Assembly: GCA_028710525.1 (NCBI GenBank)
Contig: JAQTTY010000004.1
Coordinates: forward strand, 62,001-126,000
Length of the DNA: 64,000 bases
From: Gallionella sp.
Lineage (GTDB): Bacteria > Pseudomonadota > Gammaproteobacteria > Burkholderiales > Gallionellaceae
Direction of reading: 5' to 3'
The notes below the pieces were generated by a model, which was not told the DNA's origin, made no database searches, and saw only the letters and a list, made by a program, of their open reading frames with translations. The position numbers were made by a program, and so were the translations under genes. Shown piece by piece: positions 1 to 9,361 of this stretch. The number at the start of each line of letters is the position of its first letter. Position 1 is the stretch's first letter.

Positions 1-32
1 CACTGTTAGCTGCGCCAGACGGGGATTATTAA

Positions 33-578
33 ATGTATTTTTTTGGAAAGATTTCATTGGGAATAGCCCTGCTAGTGTTGGCATTCTCAGCTGTAGCGTT
101 TGGCGAGACATATAGATGCGTGAACTCTGATGGGATGTTTGAGTACACAAGTAGGCCATGTCTATCTGACGGTACTGTTGCGCCCTCTCCTCCTGCTTTG
201 GTCGAGACTGAGAGTAAGTCTCCCTCCCCCAAGTGGGATGGTTCGACTTGCCCGATGATTCTATCTCCCAAACCTGAGCCGAGTGGATCAAGAGACAAAC
301 GATCCCAACAACTTGATCGTTATGAAGCTCAACTTTATTCAGATGCTCGGGCAGGACGCATTCGCTGGGTTGAACTTGTTGATCAGTTTTATTTGGAATG
401 TGCAGATCTATTTCCGGGGTTTCATACAGTCAACCTCGTCGAGGTTTCGGCATATCAGAGGGTGCTAGCTGAAAAAATGGATAATCGTTCAATTACAGAG
501 TCAGAATGGGTCTATCACCTCGAAACACAAGCCGCTGATATTAGAGCTAGACAGCAGATTATCCACAATTCTCGTTAG
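33..578 (+). CDS. Secreted DUF4124-like protein
   Basis: Protein of 181 residues. An N-terminal signal peptide is visible (hydrophobic residues about 7-23, likely cleavage after Gly24). It is followed by YRCVNSDGMFEY and a nearby SRPC, the pattern of the short DUF4124 domain, with Cys29 and Cys43 probably paired by a disulfide in the periplasm. The remaining 130 residues are hydrophilic, partly helical and not recognised. GGGGA lies seven bases before the ATG and may serve as the ribosome site. The next gene follows on the same strand after about 50 bases and also encodes a small exported protein. Function unknown; the DUF4124 assignment rests on the N-terminal motif only. Confidence 0.7.
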   Translation: MYFFGKISLGIALLVLAFSAVAFGETYRCVNSDGMFEYTSRPCLSDGTVAPSPPALVETESKSPSPKWDGSTCPMILSPKPEPSGSRDKRSQQLDRYEAQLYSDARAGRIRWVELVDQFYLECADLFPGFHTVNLVEVSAYQRVLAEKMDNRSITESEWVYHLETQAADIRARQQIIHNSR

Positions 579-634
579 ATCGTAATTGCAATCCACGTTG
601 TACTTCATATGTGTCTAAACTTAGGAGAAATCAA

Positions 635-1093
635 TTGCGTAAAGTTTTCCTGTTGATACTGTTTTCTCTTGTCAGTAATAGTGCCGTGGCAGGATGGGTC
701 AAGGTTATTACTGACAGTAACTATGACCACCAAAGTCCTTGTACCAAAGACTGTTACTTCATCTATGTTGATTTAGCCACAATTACAAAGTCTGGCGACA
801 CTGTAACCGTATGGCGCCTAAATGATTTCAGCAAACCAGAGCAATTGATTAATGCTTGGTTACCGCCATCGGCAACCAATAGTAAACCGCATTTGTCGGT
901 AAAAATCCAAGATGAATTCGACTGCAGGGAGCAGAAATTAAGGACGCTCTTTGTTTCATACCATTCAGGACATATGGGCGGCGGTCAAACAATTCACACT
1001 GACTCGGTTCATAGTAGATGGGTTTCTATCGGAGGCATGTCTTCTGATGTTCCAGTTAAGCTGATTTGGCGAGCAGTATGTGAGCGGCAGTAA
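635..1093 (+). CDS. Surface-adhesin protein E-like exported protein
   Basis: Protein of 152 residues. I place the start at TTG 635 because AGGAGA lies six bases upstream and the product then opens with a clean signal peptide (hydrophobic 4-13, cleavage near Ala19). A GTG at 611 would add eight charged residues before the signal. The mature part starts GWVKV and continues with YVDLATI, a DCREQ segment and a final WRAVCE, the arrangement of the surface-adhesin E family: a short all-beta periplasmic or outer-membrane-associated domain with four cysteines. The role in non-pathogens is unknown. The name comes from a Haemophilus adhesin and does not prove adhesion here. Confidence 0.68.
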   Translation: MRKVFLLILFSLVSNSAVAGWVKVITDSNYDHQSPCTKDCYFIYVDLATITKSGDTVTVWRLNDFSKPEQLINAWLPPSATNSKPHLSVKIQDEFDCREQKLRTLFVSYHSGHMGGGQTIHTDSVHSRWVSIGGMSSDVPVKLIWRAVCERQ

Positions 1094-1207
1094 TACCAAT
1101 TTTAAAAAGTCGAGTTGCAGATTTCACCGTCTTTAACTTGGCAGCCAATTTCATTCTGGCAACAAACCTCTGACCGGCAGCGTTGCGCAGCACATCTTAC
1201 TAAGTGC

Positions 1208-1708
1208 TTACAGCACCACCGGACTATCCGGTAGTTCATTCACTTTGTTATCGCTAGAGACCGGGTAATGAAGTGCCAAGTGCGCTCCCACGCTGCTAAT
1301 ACCTGCAATCACACCCGCTTCAAAGTCGCCCTTGCGAAACGCGCTTTCCATTTCTTGACAGATGCTTTCCCAAACTTGCTGGCCCAACTTGGCGTGTATG
1401 CCTCGATCCGCGACGATCTCCACATCTCGATCAGCGAGCAGCAGATAGATCAACACGCCATTGTTCTGCTCGGTATCCCATACCCGCAGTTGCGAAAAGA
1501 CTTCGATGGCGCGTTCCCGCGCTGTTTGCCCTGCTAGCAAAGGCGACAATTCCAACGCGTGTTCTACTGCAAAGCGCACTTGGCCAGCACAAGTTCGTTC
1601 GACCTCGGCGATGGTTTGCTCAATTTTATTCAGCGTGGCGCGAGGAAATTTGCGGTTCACCGTCGCTTGTCCGACTGATAGATGTTTCAGGATACGTTTT
1701 ATATTCAT
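1208..1708 (-). CDS. TPM-domain protein without signal peptide
   Basis: Protein of 166 residues starting at ATG 1708, which shares one base with the stop codon of the upstream TPM gene (TAATG), so the two are translationally coupled. A TTG two codons earlier is possible. The core (about 20-145) matches the TPM_phosphatase fold (PF04536): a helix with TLNKIEQTIAEVER, the strand GVLIYLLLADRDVEIVADRGI, then an acidic helix and FEAGVIAGISSVG. Unlike its neighbour it shows no signal peptide or membrane helix, so it is probably cytoplasmic or peripheral. The pair with LemA recurs in betaproteobacteria; its biochemical role is not settled. Confidence 0.8.
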   Translation of the reverse strand: MNIKRILKHLSVGQATVNRKFPRATLNKIEQTIAEVERTCAGQVRFAVEHALELSPLLAGQTARERAIEVFSQLRVWDTEQNNGVLIYLLLADRDVEIVADRGIHAKLGQQVWESICQEMESAFRKGDFEAGVIAGISSVGAHLALHYPVSSDNKVNELPDSPVVL

Positions 1709-2640
1709 TACCAATCCCCCGAAGCGCCGCCACCGCCAAATCCACCCCCGCCGCCGCCACTCCAGCCACCACCGCTATCGCCCCCACGGTAACTTCCTCC
1801 GCCCCATCCGGTTGGAAATGATGAACCGCTGTGTCCACTCTGACCAAACAGCAACGACAACACGAAAGCCATAAAACCGATCATTACTCCCGCTGCGATC
1901 GAGCTTAATATCAGCCAAGCGACACCGCCAATCAAGCCGCCGACAATCAGTCCACCCGGCAGGCGTCCTAATAACTGACGCAGGATGAAATTTCCCACCA
2001 TGAAGATGACGACTCCCGCGCCGAGCAGATTATTGAGCTTGTCACTATAAGCACTCGGCGATTGATGTGACGATGTGGGCGACGGTAATGGCTCGCCTTC
2101 GATGACCTTGATGATGTTATCCACCCCAGCATCCACACCCGCGTAGAACCGCCCTTGCTTGAATAGTGGCGAGATGACTTCGGAAACGATGCGCTTGGCA
2201 GTGGCATCGTTCAATGCACCCTCCAAGCCATAACCGACCTCTATGCGTAGCTTGCGATCTTCTTTGGCGATGAGTAACAACACCCCATCATCCACTTTTT
2301 TGCGTCCCAGCTTCCACGCCTCTACCACGCGTATGCTGTATTGGTCTATGGTTTCAGGCTGGGTAGTCGGCAGCATCAACACCGCAATCTGCGCGCCCTT
2401 AGATTGTTCAAACGCTGATAATTTGGATTCCAATGCTTGCTGTTCGCCAGCAGTCAGCGAGCCCGTGAGGTCGGTGACGTGTTGTACGAGTTGGGGAACC
2501 GCAACTTCGGCTTGAACTGTGACGCAAAATAACAAGCCAAGTAGCACGAACATCGCCCACTGCATCTTGTGGGCGAGCGCCATATCGCTGCTTGTTTTCC
2601 TCTGCGCCCGCAAGCGGGCGAGGGAAGATTGGCCTGTCAT
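1708..2640 (-). CDS. TPM-domain membrane protein (YgcG family), glycine-rich tail
   Basis: Protein of up to 310 residues. ATG 2640 directly follows the lemA stop; an internal Met at residue 20 gives a better signal sequence (hydrophobic stretch ending VTVQA). After it comes a periplasmic TPM domain (about 50-185: LTAGEQQALESKLSAFE, DDGVLLLIAKEDRKLRIEVG, YGLEGALND). Next are hydrophobic segments about 215-270, likely two or three membrane helices, and a C-terminal tail made almost entirely of Gly and Ser with aromatic residues, typical of YgcG-like proteins. It sits between lemA and a second TPM gene in an evident operon. A part in envelope protein quality control is suspected for the family but not shown here. 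Confidence 0.85.
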   Translation of the reverse strand: MTGQSSLARLRAQRKTSSDMALAHKMQWAMFVLLGLLFCVTVQAEVAVPQLVQHVTDLTGSLTAGEQQALESKLSAFEQSKGAQIAVLMLPTTQPETIDQYSIRVVEAWKLGRKKVDDGVLLLIAKEDRKLRIEVGYGLEGALNDATAKRIVSEVISPLFKQGRFYAGVDAGVDNIIKVIEGEPLPSPTSSHQSPSAYSDKLNNLLGAGVVIFMVGNFILRQLLGRLPGGLIVGGLIGGVAWLILSSIAAGVMIGFMAFVLSLLFGQSGHSGSSFPTGWGGGSYRGGDSGGGWSGGGGGGFGGGGASGDW

Positions 2641-3246
2641 TTACCTAGCTGGTGCGGGTGTAGGCGCGCCGAAATCCACACTGGGTGGCTTGGAAATCGC
2701 TTTTTCGTCTTCCACAGTGAACGTGGGTTTGACGCTGTAGCTGAACATCATCGCGGTCAGGTTAGTGGGGAAAGAACGTGCCAGCACGTTGTATTCCTGC
2801 ACATCCTTGATATAACGATTGCGTGCCACAGTGATGCGATTTTCCGTGCCTTCCAGTTGCGCTTGTAGGTCGCGGAACAAGGTGTCGGATTTAAGTTGCG
2901 GATAATTCTCCGTCACCATCATCAGCTTGCTCAAAGCTTGTGTCAGCTCACCTTGCGCAGCTTGGAATTTTTTGAACGCTTCCGCATTGTTGATCAATTC
3001 AGGTGTTGCTTGGATGGTTCCAACTTTGGCGCGCGCTTCAGTAACGCCAATCAGCACGTCCTTCTCTTGTTGTGCATAACCTTTGACGGTGCTGACCAAG
3101 TTAGGAATCAAGTCGTAGCGGCGTTGATATTGATTGAGTACTTCCGCCCAGCCTGCCTTTACCTGCTCGTCCTTAGTTTGGAAGTCGTTGTAACCGCAAC
3201 CGCTCATCAACATCGTCACTACCGCAATCCACAAGTAACGCATCAT
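2641..3246 (-). CDS. lemA: LemA family lipoprotein
   Basis: Protein of 201 residues starting at ATG 3246, preceded at five bases by GAGGAG; further upstream in-frame starts lack a ribosome site. The N-terminus MMRYLWIAVVTMLMSGCG is a lipoprotein signal with the acylated Cys in the SGC box. The rest is the all-helical LemA domain, with the signature NQYQRRYDLIPNLV and the paired helices TEARAKVGTIQ and QLEGTENRITVARNRY. LemA proteins are envelope-anchored helical bundles of unresolved function, often encoded next to TPM-domain proteins, as here. First gene of a three-gene minus-strand operon. Confidence 0.9.
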   Translation of the reverse strand: MMRYLWIAVVTMLMSGCGYNDFQTKDEQVKAGWAEVLNQYQRRYDLIPNLVSTVKGYAQQEKDVLIGVTEARAKVGTIQATPELINNAEAFKKFQAAQGELTQALSKLMMVTENYPQLKSDTLFRDLQAQLEGTENRITVARNRYIKDVQEYNVLARSFPTNLTAMMFSYSVKPTFTVEDEKAISKPPSVDFGAPTPAPAR

Positions 3247-3392
3247 CCAATCTCCTCGATAGTTAAATCTATAAAACGACAATACCAAATTCACTGGCAA
3301 ATATTACGCGTACCGTACGACTACGCGAGCGTATGGGTGGCGGCATTGCCGCTGGGAACCCACCGGCCTACTCCTCGAGTCGCGCAGTCGGT

Positions 3393-3848
3393 TTAGTGGC
3401 TGATACGCGTCACACCGCCACCGGTTAACACTCTGACTCTATCGCCAACCGCGAACTTCTCATCCGCCCCTTGGGCTACGGCGATCATCTTGCCGTCGTC
3501 GAACTTGACGGTGATCTCATAACCAGATTGACGGGTGATACCTTCCTCAGCAGCTGCGCCGGCCATACCGCCAACCACGCTACCAACCACGCTGCCGATG
3601 GCACTCACATTGCGGCTATTGCTATTGCCGCCCATCACGCCACCGATGATGGCGCCTGCACCTGCACCTATTGGGGTCTTGGTGCCTTCTATTTGAATAT
3701 CGCGCACGCTTTCTACAGTGGCCATTTTGACGTCTTCGACTTGTCTTGCTTGGCCACGGGTATAGGCGCCGCCGGACATGCTGGAGGCACAGCCACCTAG
3801 CACGAGTGCGGCAAAGATCAGGATAAGGGTGGGTTTGAGGGTGAGCAT
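3393..3848 (-). CDS. Glycine-zipper outer-membrane lipoprotein (SlyB/Pcp-like)
   Basis: Protein of 151 residues. The signal peptide ends in the lipobox LGGC with Cys20 as lipidation site. After a linker comes a glycine zipper (about 60-100: GAGAGAIIGGVMGG and GSVVGSVVGGMAGAAAEE), then a C-terminal beta part with YEITVKFDDGK and VGDRVRVLTGGGVTRI. This is the layout of the SlyB/Pcp 17-kDa surface antigen family, outer-membrane lipoproteins that stabilise the envelope. AAGGAG lies shortly before the ATG. A GC-rich hairpin without a T-run (about 3332-3360) sits just beyond the stop. It appears to be a single-gene unit between tpx and lemA. Confidence 0.85.
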   Translation of the reverse strand: MLTLKPTLILIFAALVLGGCASSMSGGAYTRGQARQVEDVKMATVESVRDIQIEGTKTPIGAGAGAIIGGVMGGNSNSRNVSAIGSVVGSVVGGMAGAAAEEGITRQSGYEITVKFDDGKMIAVAQGADEKFAVGDRVRVLTGGGVTRISH

Positions 3849-3921
3849 GATGGCTCCTTTCGAGTTGTGTTGTGTGTACGGGTTATTTCCGCGAGGTTCG
3901 ACCTTCGCGGACCGTAGTCGT

Positions 3922-4443
3922 TCACTTCAATGCGTTAAGTGCTGCGTCGTAGTTCGGTTCGTGGGTGATGTCGTCTACCAGCTCGGCATGAATGACTTTG
4001 TCGTTGGCATCCAAGACCAACACGGCACGGGCGGTGACGCCGGCGAGTTTGGTGTCAGCGATTTTCACGCCGTAGTTGCGCATAAAGTCACGGCCGCGCA
4101 TCAGCGACAGCGTAACGACATTATCCAAACCTTCGGCCACGCAGAAGCGGCTCATGGCGAAAGGCAGGTCGGCGGAGATAACCAACACGACGGTGTTATC
4201 CAACTTACTGGCAGCTTCGTTGAATTTACGTGTGGAGGTGGCACATACGGCCGTGTCCAGACTGGGCACGATGTTGAGAACCTTGCGCTTACCTGCAAAG
4301 CTTTGCAAAGTGACGTCTTGCAGTTCTTTGTTCACTAGAGTGAATGCTGGGGCAGCCTGACCGACGGTGGGGAATGCGCCGAACAAGGTGAGCGGTGCGC
4401 CGCCTAGGGTGACGGCTGTTTTGTTGCTGATATCTTTGGACAT
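3922..4443 (-). CDS. tpx: Thiol peroxidase Tpx
   Basis: Protein of 173 residues, the usual Tpx length. This atypical 2-Cys peroxiredoxin reduces hydrogen and alkyl peroxides with thioredoxin. The peroxidatic site is [15 protein letters not shown], with Thr64 and Cys67 in the PxxxTxxC pattern; the resolving Cys101 lies in SRFCVAEG, the Tpx-specific spacing. The N-terminal [18 protein letters not shown] is also typical. AAGGAG precedes the ATG by six bases. It has no signal peptide and is cytoplasmic by sequence. It lies downstream of gcvP on the same strand, with a palindrome between them, so it is probably transcribed on its own. A peroxide defence enzyme would suit life at an oxic-iron interface, but that link is inference. 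Confidence 0.95.
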   Translation of the reverse strand: MSKDISNKTAVTLGGAPLTLFGAFPTVGQAAPAFTLVNKELQDVTLQSFAGKRKVLNIVPSLDTAVCATSTRKFNEAASKLDNTVVLVISADLPFAMSRFCVAEGLDNVVTLSLMRGRDFMRNYGVKIADTKLAGVTARAVLVLDANDKVIHAELVDDITHEPNYDAALNALK

Positions 4444-4488
4444 GATGGTCTCCTTTTACTTGGTCCTACGTTAAGTTACGGAGCGACT

Positions 4489-4508
4489 CCTTCCCCGTAA
4501 GAGGAAGG
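4489..4508. repeat. REP-like palindrome after gcvP
   Basis: CCTTCC and GGAAGG arms enclose an eight-base loop just beyond the gcvP stop. The sequence resembles the purine/pyrimidine palindromes at 7402-7500, so it may be another copy of the same REP-type unit or a weak terminator. There is no long T-run. Confidence 0.5.
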
Positions 4509-4517
4509 AATGTTGTG

Positions 4518-7373
4518 TTACTGATAGCTCTCTATCGGTGGGCAGGAACAGATAAGGTTCTTGTCGCCGTAGACATTATCCACTCTGGCGACGGACGGCC
4601 AAAACTTATTCTCACGCACGGCAGGCAGCGGATAGGCCGCTTGCTCGCGTGTGTACGGACGGTTCCAGTCGCTGCTAACCACAGCCTTGGCGGTATGGGG
4701 CGCATGCTTGAGGATGTTGTCCTTCTTGTCTACCTTGCCGCTCAGCACCTCTTCTATCTCGCCACGGATGGCGATCATGGCCTCGCAGAAGCGGTCCAGT
4801 TCAGCTTTAGATTCGCTTTCGGTAGGCTCAACCATCAGCGTGTCCACCACTGGGAAAGATGTAGTAGGCGCATGGAAACCGAAATCCATCAGGCGCTTGG
4901 CGATGTCTGAAACTTCCACGCCTTCCTTCTTCCATTCACGACAATCGAGGATCATCTCGTGCGCACAACGACCGTTGCTACCGCTATACAAGGTGGCGTA
5001 ATGATCTTTGAGCGACTCTTTGATGTAGTTGGCGTTGAGGATAGCGATACGTGTCGCTTCAGTCAGGCCGCTACCGCCCATCATCTTGATGTAACCGTAA
5101 GAGATGAGCAGGATGAGCGCGCTACCGTAAGGTGCAGCCGATACTGCATGTATGCCCTGCGCTCCGCCGACTTTGATCACCGGATGCGATGGTAAGAATG
5201 GCGCGAGGTGCGCGGCCACACCGATAGGGCCTGCACCGGGTCCGCCACCACCGTGGGGAATGGCGAAGGTCTTATGCAAATTGAGGTGGCACACGTCCGC
5301 GCCGATATTGCCCGGGCTGGTCAGACCAACCTGCGCATTCATATTGGCGCCGTCCATATAAACTTGGCCGCCGTTGTCATGGATGATGGCGGTGATGTCC
5401 TTGATACTCTCCTCGTACACGCCGTGCGTACTTGGGTAAGTGACCATCAAGCAGGACAGATCAGCTTTGTGCTGTTCGGCCTTGGCGCGCAAATCGTCCA
5501 CATCGATGTTGCCGCGCGCATCGCACTTCACCACTACGATCTGCATACCGCACATTGCCGCACTGGCAGGATTGGTTCCGTGCGCGGATGAAGGGATGAG
5601 CACCACATTGCGTTGACCTTCACCACGTGAACGGTGATAAGCCTGTATCACCAGTAAGCCGGCATATTCACCCGACGCACCGCTGTTAGGCTGGAAGCTC
5701 ATCTGCGCAAAACCGGTGATCTCGGACAAAGCGGCATCCAGCCCAGCGATAACCGCCTGATAGCCTTCTGCCTGCTCTACCGGCACGAAGGGATGCAGAT
5801 TGGCGAACTCTGGCCAAGTCAGCGGCAGCAACTCGGCTGCGGCATTCAACTTCATGGTGCACGAACCCAGCGAGATCATAGAGTGCGTCAACGACAGGTC
5901 TTTATTCTCCAGACGTTTGATGTAACGCATCATCTCGGTTTCAGAGTGATAGCGATTGAATACTGGATGACTGAGCACTTCAGACTTGCGCAAAGATATG
6001 ACCGGCTTTTGCGCTTTAATCTGTGCCGCACTCAGCACTGGCGCGGTTATTCCCGCCACTTGCGCAAGCACTGCAAGGATGGCGTTGAGATCGTCCACAC
6101 TCGTGGTCTGATCCAGCGTGATGACCAACCCTTCGCTGCTGTAGCGGAAGTTGATATGTGCCGCTTCGGCCAGACTGTGTATCGCCACGTTGTCGGTGTG
6201 CTTCAACTTGATGGTGTCGAAGTAACTGCTATAGGCCAAATCGTAGCCCAGCTTTTGCAACTCATTTGCCAACGCGACGGTAGATTGATGTACTTGGGTG
6301 GCGATGCCGCGCAATCCGTTCGCACCGTGATACACGGCATACATACTGGCCATGATGGCGAGCAGCGCTTGCGCGGTGCAGATATTGGAAGTGGCTTTTT
6401 CGCGGCGTATATGTTGCTCGCGTGTCTGCAAGGCCATGCGTAACGCAGGATTGCCGTCCGCGTCCACCGACACACCGATGATGCGGCCTGGCATAGAACG
6501 CTTGTGCGCATCGCGGCAAGCAAAGTAGGCAGCATGCGGGCCGCCGTAACCCATCGGCACGCCGAAGCGTTGTGTCGAACCCAGCACGACGTCCGCGCCC
6601 CATTCTCCTGGTGGTGTCAGCAGTACCAGACTGAGGATGTCGGCCGCAACCGCGACGCTCATCCCTTGCGCCTTGGCCTGCGCGACAAATGCGGCGTAAT
6701 CATGTACCACACCGTTCGCCGCAGGATATTGCAGCAGCGCGCCATACATCTTCTCGTTCAGCGTCACGGTCTTGAAGTCACCTATCACCAGCTCTATGCC
6801 CAACGGCTTGGCGCGTGTCTTCAATAGCTCTATGGTTTGTGGATAGCATTCGTGTGAGACGAAGAAGCTGTTCTTGCCCTGCTCTGCTGCCTCGCGACTG
6901 CGCAAACCATAGAGCATGGTCATCGCTTCTGCTGCTGCCGTGGCTTCATCCAATAACGAGGCATTGGCGATCTCCATGCCGGTCAGATCGACGATCATGG
7001 TCTGGTAATTCAGCAACGCTTCCAAACGCCCCTGTGCGATCTCGGCCTGATACGGTGTGTAAGCCGTATACCAACCCGGATTCTCCAAGATGTTACGCTG
7101 GATGACAGGCGGCACGATGGTGCCGTGATAACCCAGCCCGATATAGCTTTTGTACAGTTTGTTCTTACCGGCCAAGCCGCGCAGATGTTGCAGATAGTCA
7201 TGCTCGGACATGCCCTCTGCCAGACTCAGTGGTTGCTTCAAGCGTATCGCTGCTGGCACAGTCTGATCTATCAAGGCTTCCAAACTGGCTGCGCCTATCT
7301 TCTGCAACATGGCCTGAACTTCTTGCGAGTCCGGGCCGTTATGGCGATTTACGAATTGGTCGGTTTTGTACAT
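4518..7373 (-). CDS. gcvP: Glycine dehydrogenase (decarboxylating), P protein
   Basis: Protein of 951 residues, full length for the undivided P protein. It decarboxylates glycine and passes the aminomethyl group to the lipoyl arm of GcvH. I chose ATG 7373 because [15 protein letters not shown] is the usual N-terminus; an upstream in-frame start would translate a REP palindrome. The pyridoxal phosphate lysine is Lys701 in [18 protein letters not shown]. The glycine-rich stretch and the segment [10 protein letters not shown] are further family marks. Both homologous halves are intact, so it is not a GcvPA/GcvPB split type. It is the third gene of gcvT-gcvH-gcvP, 135 bases from gcvH, and should share the riboswitch upstream of gcvT. 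Confidence 0.97.
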   Translation of the reverse strand: MYKTDQFVNRHNGPDSQEVQAMLQKIGAASLEALIDQTVPAAIRLKQPLSLAEGMSEHDYLQHLRGLAGKNKLYKSYIGLGYHGTIVPPVIQRNILENPGWYTAYTPYQAEIAQGRLEALLNYQTMIVDLTGMEIANASLLDEATAAAEAMTMLYGLRSREAAEQGKNSFFVSHECYPQTIELLKTRAKPLGIELVIGDFKTVTLNEKMYGALLQYPAANGVVHDYAAFVAQAKAQGMSVAVAADILSLVLLTPPGEWGADVVLGSTQRFGVPMGYGGPHAAYFACRDAHKRSMPGRIIGVSVDADGNPALRMALQTREQHIRREKATSNICTAQALLAIMASMYAVYHGANGLRGIATQVHQSTVALANELQKLGYDLAYSSYFDTIKLKHTDNVAIHSLAEAAHINFRYSSEGLVITLDQTTSVDDLNAILAVLAQVAGITAPVLSAAQIKAQKPVISLRKSEVLSHPVFNRYHSETEMMRYIKRLENKDLSLTHSMISLGSCTMKLNAAAELLPLTWPEFANLHPFVPVEQAEGYQAVIAGLDAALSEITGFAQMSFQPNSGASGEYAGLLVIQAYHRSRGEGQRNVVLIPSSAHGTNPASAAMCGMQIVVVKCDARGNIDVDDLRAKAEQHKADLSCLMVTYPSTHGVYEESIKDITAIIHDNGGQVYMDGANMNAQVGLTSPGNIGADVCHLNLHKTFAIPHGGGGPGAGPIGVAAHLAPFLPSHPVIKVGGAQGIHAVSAAPYGSALILLISYGYIKMMGGSGLTEATRIAILNANYIKESLKDHYATLYSGSNGRCAHEMILDCREWKKEGVEVSDIAKRLMDFGFHAPTTSFPVVDTLMVEPTESESKAELDRFCEAMIAIRGEIEEVLSGKVDKKDNILKHAPHTAKAVVSSDWNRPYTREQAAYPLPAVRENKFWPSVARVDNVYGDKNLICSCPPIESYQ

Positions 7374-7401
7374 GGTCAATTTCAAATGAGTTATTGAGAC
7401 G

Positions 7402-7500
7402 CCATCCCCTCCCCTATGCAGCGGGAGGGTTAGGGAGGAAGTAGAAACATTGTGCTCTACCACACCCCCATCCTAGCCCTCCCCCTGCGAGAGGGAAGGA
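7402..7500. repeat. Inverted pair of REP-like palindromes
   Basis: Two related palindromes lie head to head in the gcvH-gcvP gap. The first (7402-7439) has CCTCCCC and GGGAGGG arms followed by TTAGGGAGG. The second (7463-7500) has CCATCCTAGCCCTCCCCC followed by GAGAGGG, the reverse order of the same elements. Such CCCTCxCC/GGGAGGG units are common repetitive extragenic palindromes in proteobacteria. In RNA they would form stable hairpins that could protect mRNA ends or set the GcvH:GcvP ratio. Confidence 0.7.
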
Positions 7501-7508
7501 ATGAGTGG

Positions 7509-7898
7509 TTAGTGTGCTTCGCTATCGACCGCTGCCTGATAGCCTGCAGCATCCAGCAAAGCGGCCACATCGGCTGCATTGTCTGGTTTCATCTTGAATA
7601 TCCACGCACCATAAGGGTCGCTGTTGATGTTCTCAGGTGAGCTATCCAAATCAGCGTTAGCAGCGATCACTTCACCGGATACAGGCGCGTATACATCGGC
7701 AGCAGCCTTAACAGATTCAACAACCGCGCATTCTTCCTTAGCCTTGAGCTTACGACCTGCGGTAGGTGCTTCGACGAACACCATGTCACCAAGCAGTTCT
7801 TGCGCATGTTGGGTGATGCCCACCGTGATGGTGCCATCGGCTTCAGTCTTTACCCATTCGTGGGAAGCGGTGTATTTCAGATTGCTGGGATTGCTCAT
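7509..7898 (-). CDS. gcvH: Glycine cleavage system H protein
   Basis: Protein of 129 residues, the standard length. It carries the lipoyl arm that shuttles the aminomethyl intermediate from GcvP to GcvT. The lipoylation site is Lys64 in [17 protein letters not shown], and the flanking [12 protein letters not shown] and [18 protein letters not shown] are classic H-protein segments. TAGGAG lies six bases before the ATG, a strong ribosome site. It lies 48 bases after gcvT in the same operon and is followed by REP-like palindromes before gcvP. Confidence 0.97.
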   Translation of the reverse strand: MSNPSNLKYTASHEWVKTEADGTITVGITQHAQELLGDMVFVEAPTAGRKLKAKEECAVVESVKAAADVYAPVSGEVIAANADLDSSPENINSDPYGAWIFKMKPDNAADVAALLDAAGYQAAVDSEAH

Positions 7899-7946
7899 GT
7901 TGTCTCCTAATCGTTATTGGGTTTTTCACTCAGCCTGCATGTGTTA

Positions 7947-9035
7947 CTAGTCGATCAAGCCCTTGCCGTTACGGGCGAAGGGATACTTCACTACCTTTGC
8001 TGCCAACATCTTATCGCGCACCGCGACTTGCACGCTGTCACCGATCTGAACGTCCTTAGGTACACGCGCCAGGGCAATGGATTTCTCTAAAGTTGGTGAG
8101 AACGAGCCGCTGGTGATCTCACCCACACCTTGTGCGGTATGTACTTTCTGATGACCACGCAACACGCCTCGGTCCAACAGCAACAGGCCGACCAATTTGC
8201 TGCTGGGTGGGTTTGCTAACAGCGCAGCTTTACCGATGAAGTCTCGTTCACTCTTCAGGTCTACCGTCCATGCCAGTCCTGATTCCAAGGGGCCTACTGT
8301 CTCGTCCATATCCTGGCCATAAAGATTCATGCCGGCTTCCAAACGCAATGTGTCACGTGCACCCAAGCCTATCGGTGCCACGCCAGCCTTGTTGAGTGCA
8401 TACCAGAATGCTTCCACTTTCTCTTTTGGCAGCATCACTTCAAAGCCGTCTTCTCCGGTGTAACCAGTGCGCGCCACAAAGTACTCGCCGCAATCTGCTG
8501 CTTGGAAATTCTGCAGGCCTTCGGTTGCTGCTTGGGTCGTAGGCAACACTTGCCAGACTTTGGCGCGGGCATTCGGGCCCTGTATGGCGACCATGGCTAA
8601 GTCGTCACGGGAAGTGATAGTGAGATTAGGAGCGTGGGTCTGTGCCTGTTCTTTCATCCAAGCGATGTCTTTGTCGGCCGTACCGGCATTGACGACGATG
8701 CGGAACCATTGCTCAGTCATGAAGTAGATGATCAGGTCATCGATGACGCCGCCATTGGGGCGCAGCATGGCGGAATAAAGCGCTTTACCTGGTAGGGTGA
8801 TCTTGTCTGCGTTATTAGCTAGCAGATAGCGCAAAAAGGCGCGTACCCCCTCGCCCTTGGCATCGACTACGCGCATGTGACAAACGTCGAACATGCCGCA
8901 ATCGTTACGAACTTGATGATGCTCGTCTATCTGGGAACCATAGTTGACCGGCATATCCCAGCCACCGAAATCTACCATCTTGGCACCCATCGCGCGGTGT
9001 GCTGCATTGAGAGGCGTCACTTTTAAAGTCGTCAT
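7947..9035 (-). CDS. gcvT: Glycine cleavage system T protein (aminomethyltransferase)
   Basis: Protein of 362 residues beginning [33 protein letters not shown]; a start 18 codons earlier would lie inside the riboswitch terminator and is rejected. It transfers the methylene group to tetrahydrofolate and releases ammonia. Visible family features are the N-terminal folate-binding region ([17 protein letters not shown]), the [11 protein letters not shown] strand and the C-terminal barrel with [21 protein letters not shown]. It heads gcvT-gcvH-gcvP. Its leader carries a tandem glycine riboswitch, so the operon should respond to intracellular glycine. Confidence 0.97.
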   Translation of the reverse strand: MTTLKVTPLNAAHRAMGAKMVDFGGWDMPVNYGSQIDEHHQVRNDCGMFDVCHMRVVDAKGEGVRAFLRYLLANNADKITLPGKALYSAMLRPNGGVIDDLIIYFMTEQWFRIVVNAGTADKDIAWMKEQAQTHAPNLTITSRDDLAMVAIQGPNARAKVWQVLPTTQAATEGLQNFQAADCGEYFVARTGYTGEDGFEVMLPKEKVEAFWYALNKAGVAPIGLGARDTLRLEAGMNLYGQDMDETVGPLESGLAWTVDLKSERDFIGKAALLANPPSSKLVGLLLLDRGVLRGHQKVHTAQGVGEITSGSFSPTLEKSIALARVPKDVQIGDSVQVAVRDKMLAAKVVKYPFARNGKGLID

Positions 9036-9053
9036 AGGTCTTTTCCAGAAGAT

Positions 9054-9085
9054 AAAAAAGGCGCAGCACGAATCCGTGCTGCGCC
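9054..9085 (-). terminator. Intrinsic terminator of the gcv riboswitch leader
   Basis: A perfect hairpin (stem GCGCAGCACG with CGTGCTGCGC, short loop) is followed on the minus strand by six T residues, about 20 bases before the gcvT start and directly after the second glycine aptamer. Its position indicates control of transcription by the riboswitch. Confidence 0.85.
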
Positions 9086-9252
9086 CCATCTGTCCTTGGT
9101 ACCTGAGAGATTACGGCATGATGCTCGACCGTGTGCCCCTTCGGTGGCTGCTCACGCAGCACTCTCCAGATTTGCCTGTCCCAATAGTCCTTGTGCCTGA
9201 GCGGTTACGGGTGTTACGCCTTCGGCGGGGCATCGCTGCCACACTCTCCCAT
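9086..9252 (-). promoter_or_regulatory. Tandem glycine riboswitch
   Basis: Reading the minus strand, two glycine aptamers lie in tandem before gcvT. The first (about 9252-9186) shows GGGAGAGTG, GCCGAAGG, GCTCAGGCACAAGGAC and ends near a short linker. The second (about 9170-9089) shows GGAGAGTGCTG, ACCGAAGGGG, CTCTCAGGTACCAAGGACAG. The GGAGAG, CCGAAGG and CTCAGG..AAGGAC boxes are the conserved core of this class. A terminator hairpin follows at once, so glycine binding probably prevents termination and turns on the cleavage operon, as described for this riboswitch family. Direction of control is inferred. Confidence 0.95.
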
Positions 9253-9361
9253 TGGTTTAAACGGCTACAGGATTATGCCGTAACAATGCAATTTTGTGCG
9301 CTCATTTCTCTATTCCATTTCGGTTAGGATGATTCCCTCTTATGCAACTATCTAAATCGAC

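Noticed and set aside
3332-3360. GC-rich hairpin between the SlyB-like gene and lemA
   Set aside because: Stem is present but no T-run follows in either direction, so I do not call a terminator.
5793-6443. Open frame of 216 codons opposite gcvP
   Set aside because: Shadow of gcvP with low-complexity His/Arg/Gln-rich product and no ribosome site.
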